In this document: piece after piece, positions 21,923 through 23,647 of the stretch
How positions within the stretch are numbered: position 1 is the first letter of the stretch
Layout of the letters: each line of letters starts with the position of its first letter
DNA from: Planctomycetota bacterium
Lineage (GTDB): Bacteria; Planctomycetota; Planctomycetia; Pirellulales; Pirellulaceae
NCBI GenBank assembly: GCA_024277285.1
Contig: JAJRVM010000266.1
Span: 1-23,647, forward strand
Direction of reading: 5' to 3'
Length of the DNA stretch: 23,647 nucleotides
Program-made: the position numbers and the translations under genes
The notes under the pieces: model-generated
Told to the model about the DNA's origin: nothing
Seen by the model: the letters and a program-made list of their open reading frames with translations, nothing else
The model's database searches: none

Positions 21923-23647
21923 CTAACGCCAGTCGCCGCTCAGGACGAAGGCGGCCCAGTAGGCGGGGGGCAGGGGGGTGGAACGATTGGTGGCTTTGAG
22001 GTGGGCGGCGGCGAGACGCTTGGGATCGACCGGCGAGATAGTTCCCGCGCCACACAGACGGCCGGCTTTTGGATCGTAGCGGCGCAGCATCGTTAGTTGC
22101 GCTTGACGCAGTGACTCGAGCTTGCTCAGCTTCTTCTCCCACAGGTTCGTGTAGAACTGGGTCATCAACGCGCGGGTGGCCGGGTCGTCCACCTGCCACA
22201 GACTGGCCACCACCGTGCGCGCGCCGGCCATGTGAAACGCGCGCGCCAGGCCCATCACACCTTCGTTGCCAGCCACTCGGCCCAAACCGGTTTCGCTCGA
22301 TGACAGTACAACCAGCTCGGTGCCGCGCAGATTCAGCAAAATGACCTCCTCGGCCGTCAGGATCCCGTCCTCGCCGGTCGGTAGACCTAGAGCATCTTTC
22401 ACCGGCGGCAAATTGGCGCCGGCCAATACCAGACCGGACAGAATCAACGGGTTGCGCAACGCCGCACCGCTTTGTTTTGCCTTGCCCCGGTTCTGGCCAA
22501 ATCCACTTAGCTGGTCATCCGCTTCGTAATGCCCGAAAGCCGATCGAAACCGCTCGTCGGCAAAGAACCCATGCGTTGCCAGGTGCACGTAACGGCTCGA
22601 AGGCAGCGCCGCACAAAACGCCTGTTCACTGGCGGCCGGGCCTTCGAGTGTTTGTACTGTCAGCGAAGCGGGACACAGTTGGCGGATCGCATCGATTTCT
22701 ATCTTGGTCTCGTCCAATGGCTCCCATTGCAGACGCCTGGCGGTAGACAGCCCATTGCGCGACGGCGGTGTAGATGCCGATGGCGCGCCAGTGCGTGCTC
22801 CGTACGCGACGTCACCGACCAGCAACAGGTTTCCGCTGGGCGTGCCTGGCTGCGACAACAGCGCGTGAAGCTGTTGGCCGTGACTGACCGTGGCAATTGC
22901 ATAGTCCTCGATTAGATAGGTGTCCGGTTTAGCACCCGGCAGCGCGCCCCATGGTACGAAGTTCAAGTCAGCATCCGGCACGATCACGACCGACGTACAA
23001 CCGGCCAGTTGTGGCTCGATCTTCCGCCAGATCAGCTGGCGCAGCACGGTTCCCGGTGCGTCACTGGCGCTGTTGGCGTCGGCGCCGGTTACCGTAGTCG
23101 AAGCGAACGTATAACGCGCCCGCCAGCGGGCGACCGCCCGATCGATCGGCTTGGCCAGCCCCAGATGGATCCAAGCAACGCGGTAGCCCGGATCGCCAGC
23201 GACTCGGCGCAGGACGAACGCCTCATAGTGCTTCTTGCTAGTCGCCTTGCCCTTACCATCGGCCGGCGGGCTCCAGACCCTCACTTGCACCAGATCGACG
23301 ACGGCCGTGTCCATCGGCAACAGCTGGGCAAGATCCGCAACACCGGCCTCGGCAACGTGCTGCGATTCGCGGAACTCCTGGCTCAGCGCCGCCAGATCCG
23401 ATTGCAGTTGTTCCTTGCGTTGGCCCAGCTGTTCCAGCTGCTTGCGCCGTAGTTCGCGCAGTTTCGGCTTGGGCATAGCCAACGTCAGCTGGGCCAATTG
23501 CCGTGATGTGGATTGCAGCTGCGCGTACAGTTCTTCTGCTTCCGGCGAACCGAGCAGCACTTTCCGTCGTGTGCCCATGACGCGCGTCACCAGTGCTCGA
23601 TTCTGCCATACGGCCGCATACGCCGCGGCCGGATCAACACTCGGCAA
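21923..23647 (-). CDS. CHAT-domain protein, C-terminal 574 residues (5' end outside window), catalytic Cys replaced by Ser
   Basis: The leftward frame is open from the window edge to a stop at 21923. Visible residues about 35-95 are Leu/Gln/Lys/Arg-rich and probably coiled coil, as found between N-terminal TPR repeats and the CHAT domain; any TPRs would lie outside the window. The CHAT peptidase domain covers about residues 200-574: VVIVPDADLNFVPWGAL, GNLLLVGDVAYG, YVHLATHGFF with the expected catalytic His359, then ELVVLSSSETGLG where the family has VLSACETGLG. The position of the catalytic Cys is Ser451 (codon AGC at 22297-22295). NEGVMGLARAFHMAGARTVVASLWQVDDPAT and the C-terminal AYWAAFVLSGDWR are intact. 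The protein is therefore a probable inactive or altered CHAT protein, perhaps a binding scaffold. Family call secure; role unknown. Confidence 0.85.
   Translation of the reverse strand: MPSVDPAAAYAAVWQNRALVTRVMGTRRKVLLGSPEAEELYAQLQSTSRQLAQLTLAMPKPKLRELRRKQLEQLGQRKEQLQSDLAALSQEFRESQHVAEAGVADLAQLLPMDTAVVDLVQVRVWSPPADGKGKATSKKHYEAFVLRRVAGDPGYRVAWIHLGLAKPIDRAVARWRARYTFASTTVTGADANSASDAPGTVLRQLIWRKIEPQLAGCTSVVIVPDADLNFVPWGALPGAKPDTYLIEDYAIATVSHGQQLHALLSQPGTPSGNLLLVGDVAYGARTGAPSASTPPSRNGLSTARRLQWEPLDETKIEIDAIRQLCPASLTVQTLEGPAASEQAFCAALPSSRYVHLATHGFFADERFRSAFGHYEADDQLSGFGQNRGKAKQSGAALRNPLILSGLVLAGANLPPVKDALGLPTGEDGILTAEEVILLNLRGTELVVLSSSETGLGRVAGNEGVMGLARAFHMAGARTVVASLWQVDDPATRALMTQFYTNLWEKKLSKLESLRQAQLTMLRRYDPKAGRLCGAGTISPVDPKRLAAAHLKATNRSTPLPPAYWAAFVLSGDWR

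Overview
This window looks like part of a planctomycete chromosome, probably Pirellulales-like. The evidence is indirect: moderately high GC, twin-arginine (Tat) leaders on a Gfo/Idh/MocA oxidoreductase and on a sugar-binding lipoprotein, a CHAT-domain protein, secreted polysaccharide-active enzymes, and intergenic gaps filled with dispersed hairpin repeats.

The centre (about 1055-12524) reads as one catabolic island for the branched pentose D-apiose. A leftward gene for a D-apiose dehydrogenase-like enzyme (apsD) diverges from a tightly packed rightward operon. In order, that operon encodes a D-apionolactonase-like protein (apnL), a RuBisCO-like protein of the 3-oxo-isoapionate-4-phosphate branch, a DUF1537-type kinase (oiaK), a D-apionate oxidoisomerase-like enzyme (apnO), and an RbsB/RbsC/RbsA-type sugar ABC transporter with two different permeases. 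Several junctions overlap by 3-4 nt (ATGA or GTGA), which suggests translational coupling. The proposed flow is: import; oxidation of apiose to apionolactone; lactone opening to apionate; oxidation and isomerisation to 3-oxo-isoapionate; phosphorylation; then C-C cleavage by the RuBisCO-like protein. No tetrulose-phosphate isomerase or kinase is visible. That mildly favours the transcarboxylase/hydrolase outcome (3-phosphoglycerate plus glycolate) over the simple decarboxylase outcome.

The left edge (1-719) holds the 5' part of a secreted neutral-ceramidase-like gene. Its continuation is a 222-bp in-frame direct repeat that does not look like the family. Right of the island are a small lipoprotein gene (leftward), a two-gene leftward module (109-aa protein plus HEPN-like protein) between repeat copies, a secreted clan GH-D (alpha-galactosidase-like) glycosidase, and a secreted parallel beta-helix protein resembling GH141 with an embedded CBM4/9-like domain. 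That last gene is also bracketed by duplicated repeats. D-apiose occurs in rhamnogalacturonan II and apiogalacturonan, so secreted glycosidases beside an apiose pathway make biological sense, although the link is inferred.

The right end holds a Tat-exported Gfo/Idh/MocA oxidoreductase (leftward) and, after about 600 bp, the C-terminal part of a CHAT-domain protein (leftward, running off the window) in which the expected catalytic cysteine is a serine. No tRNA, rRNA, CRISPR array or recognisable transposase gene was seen.
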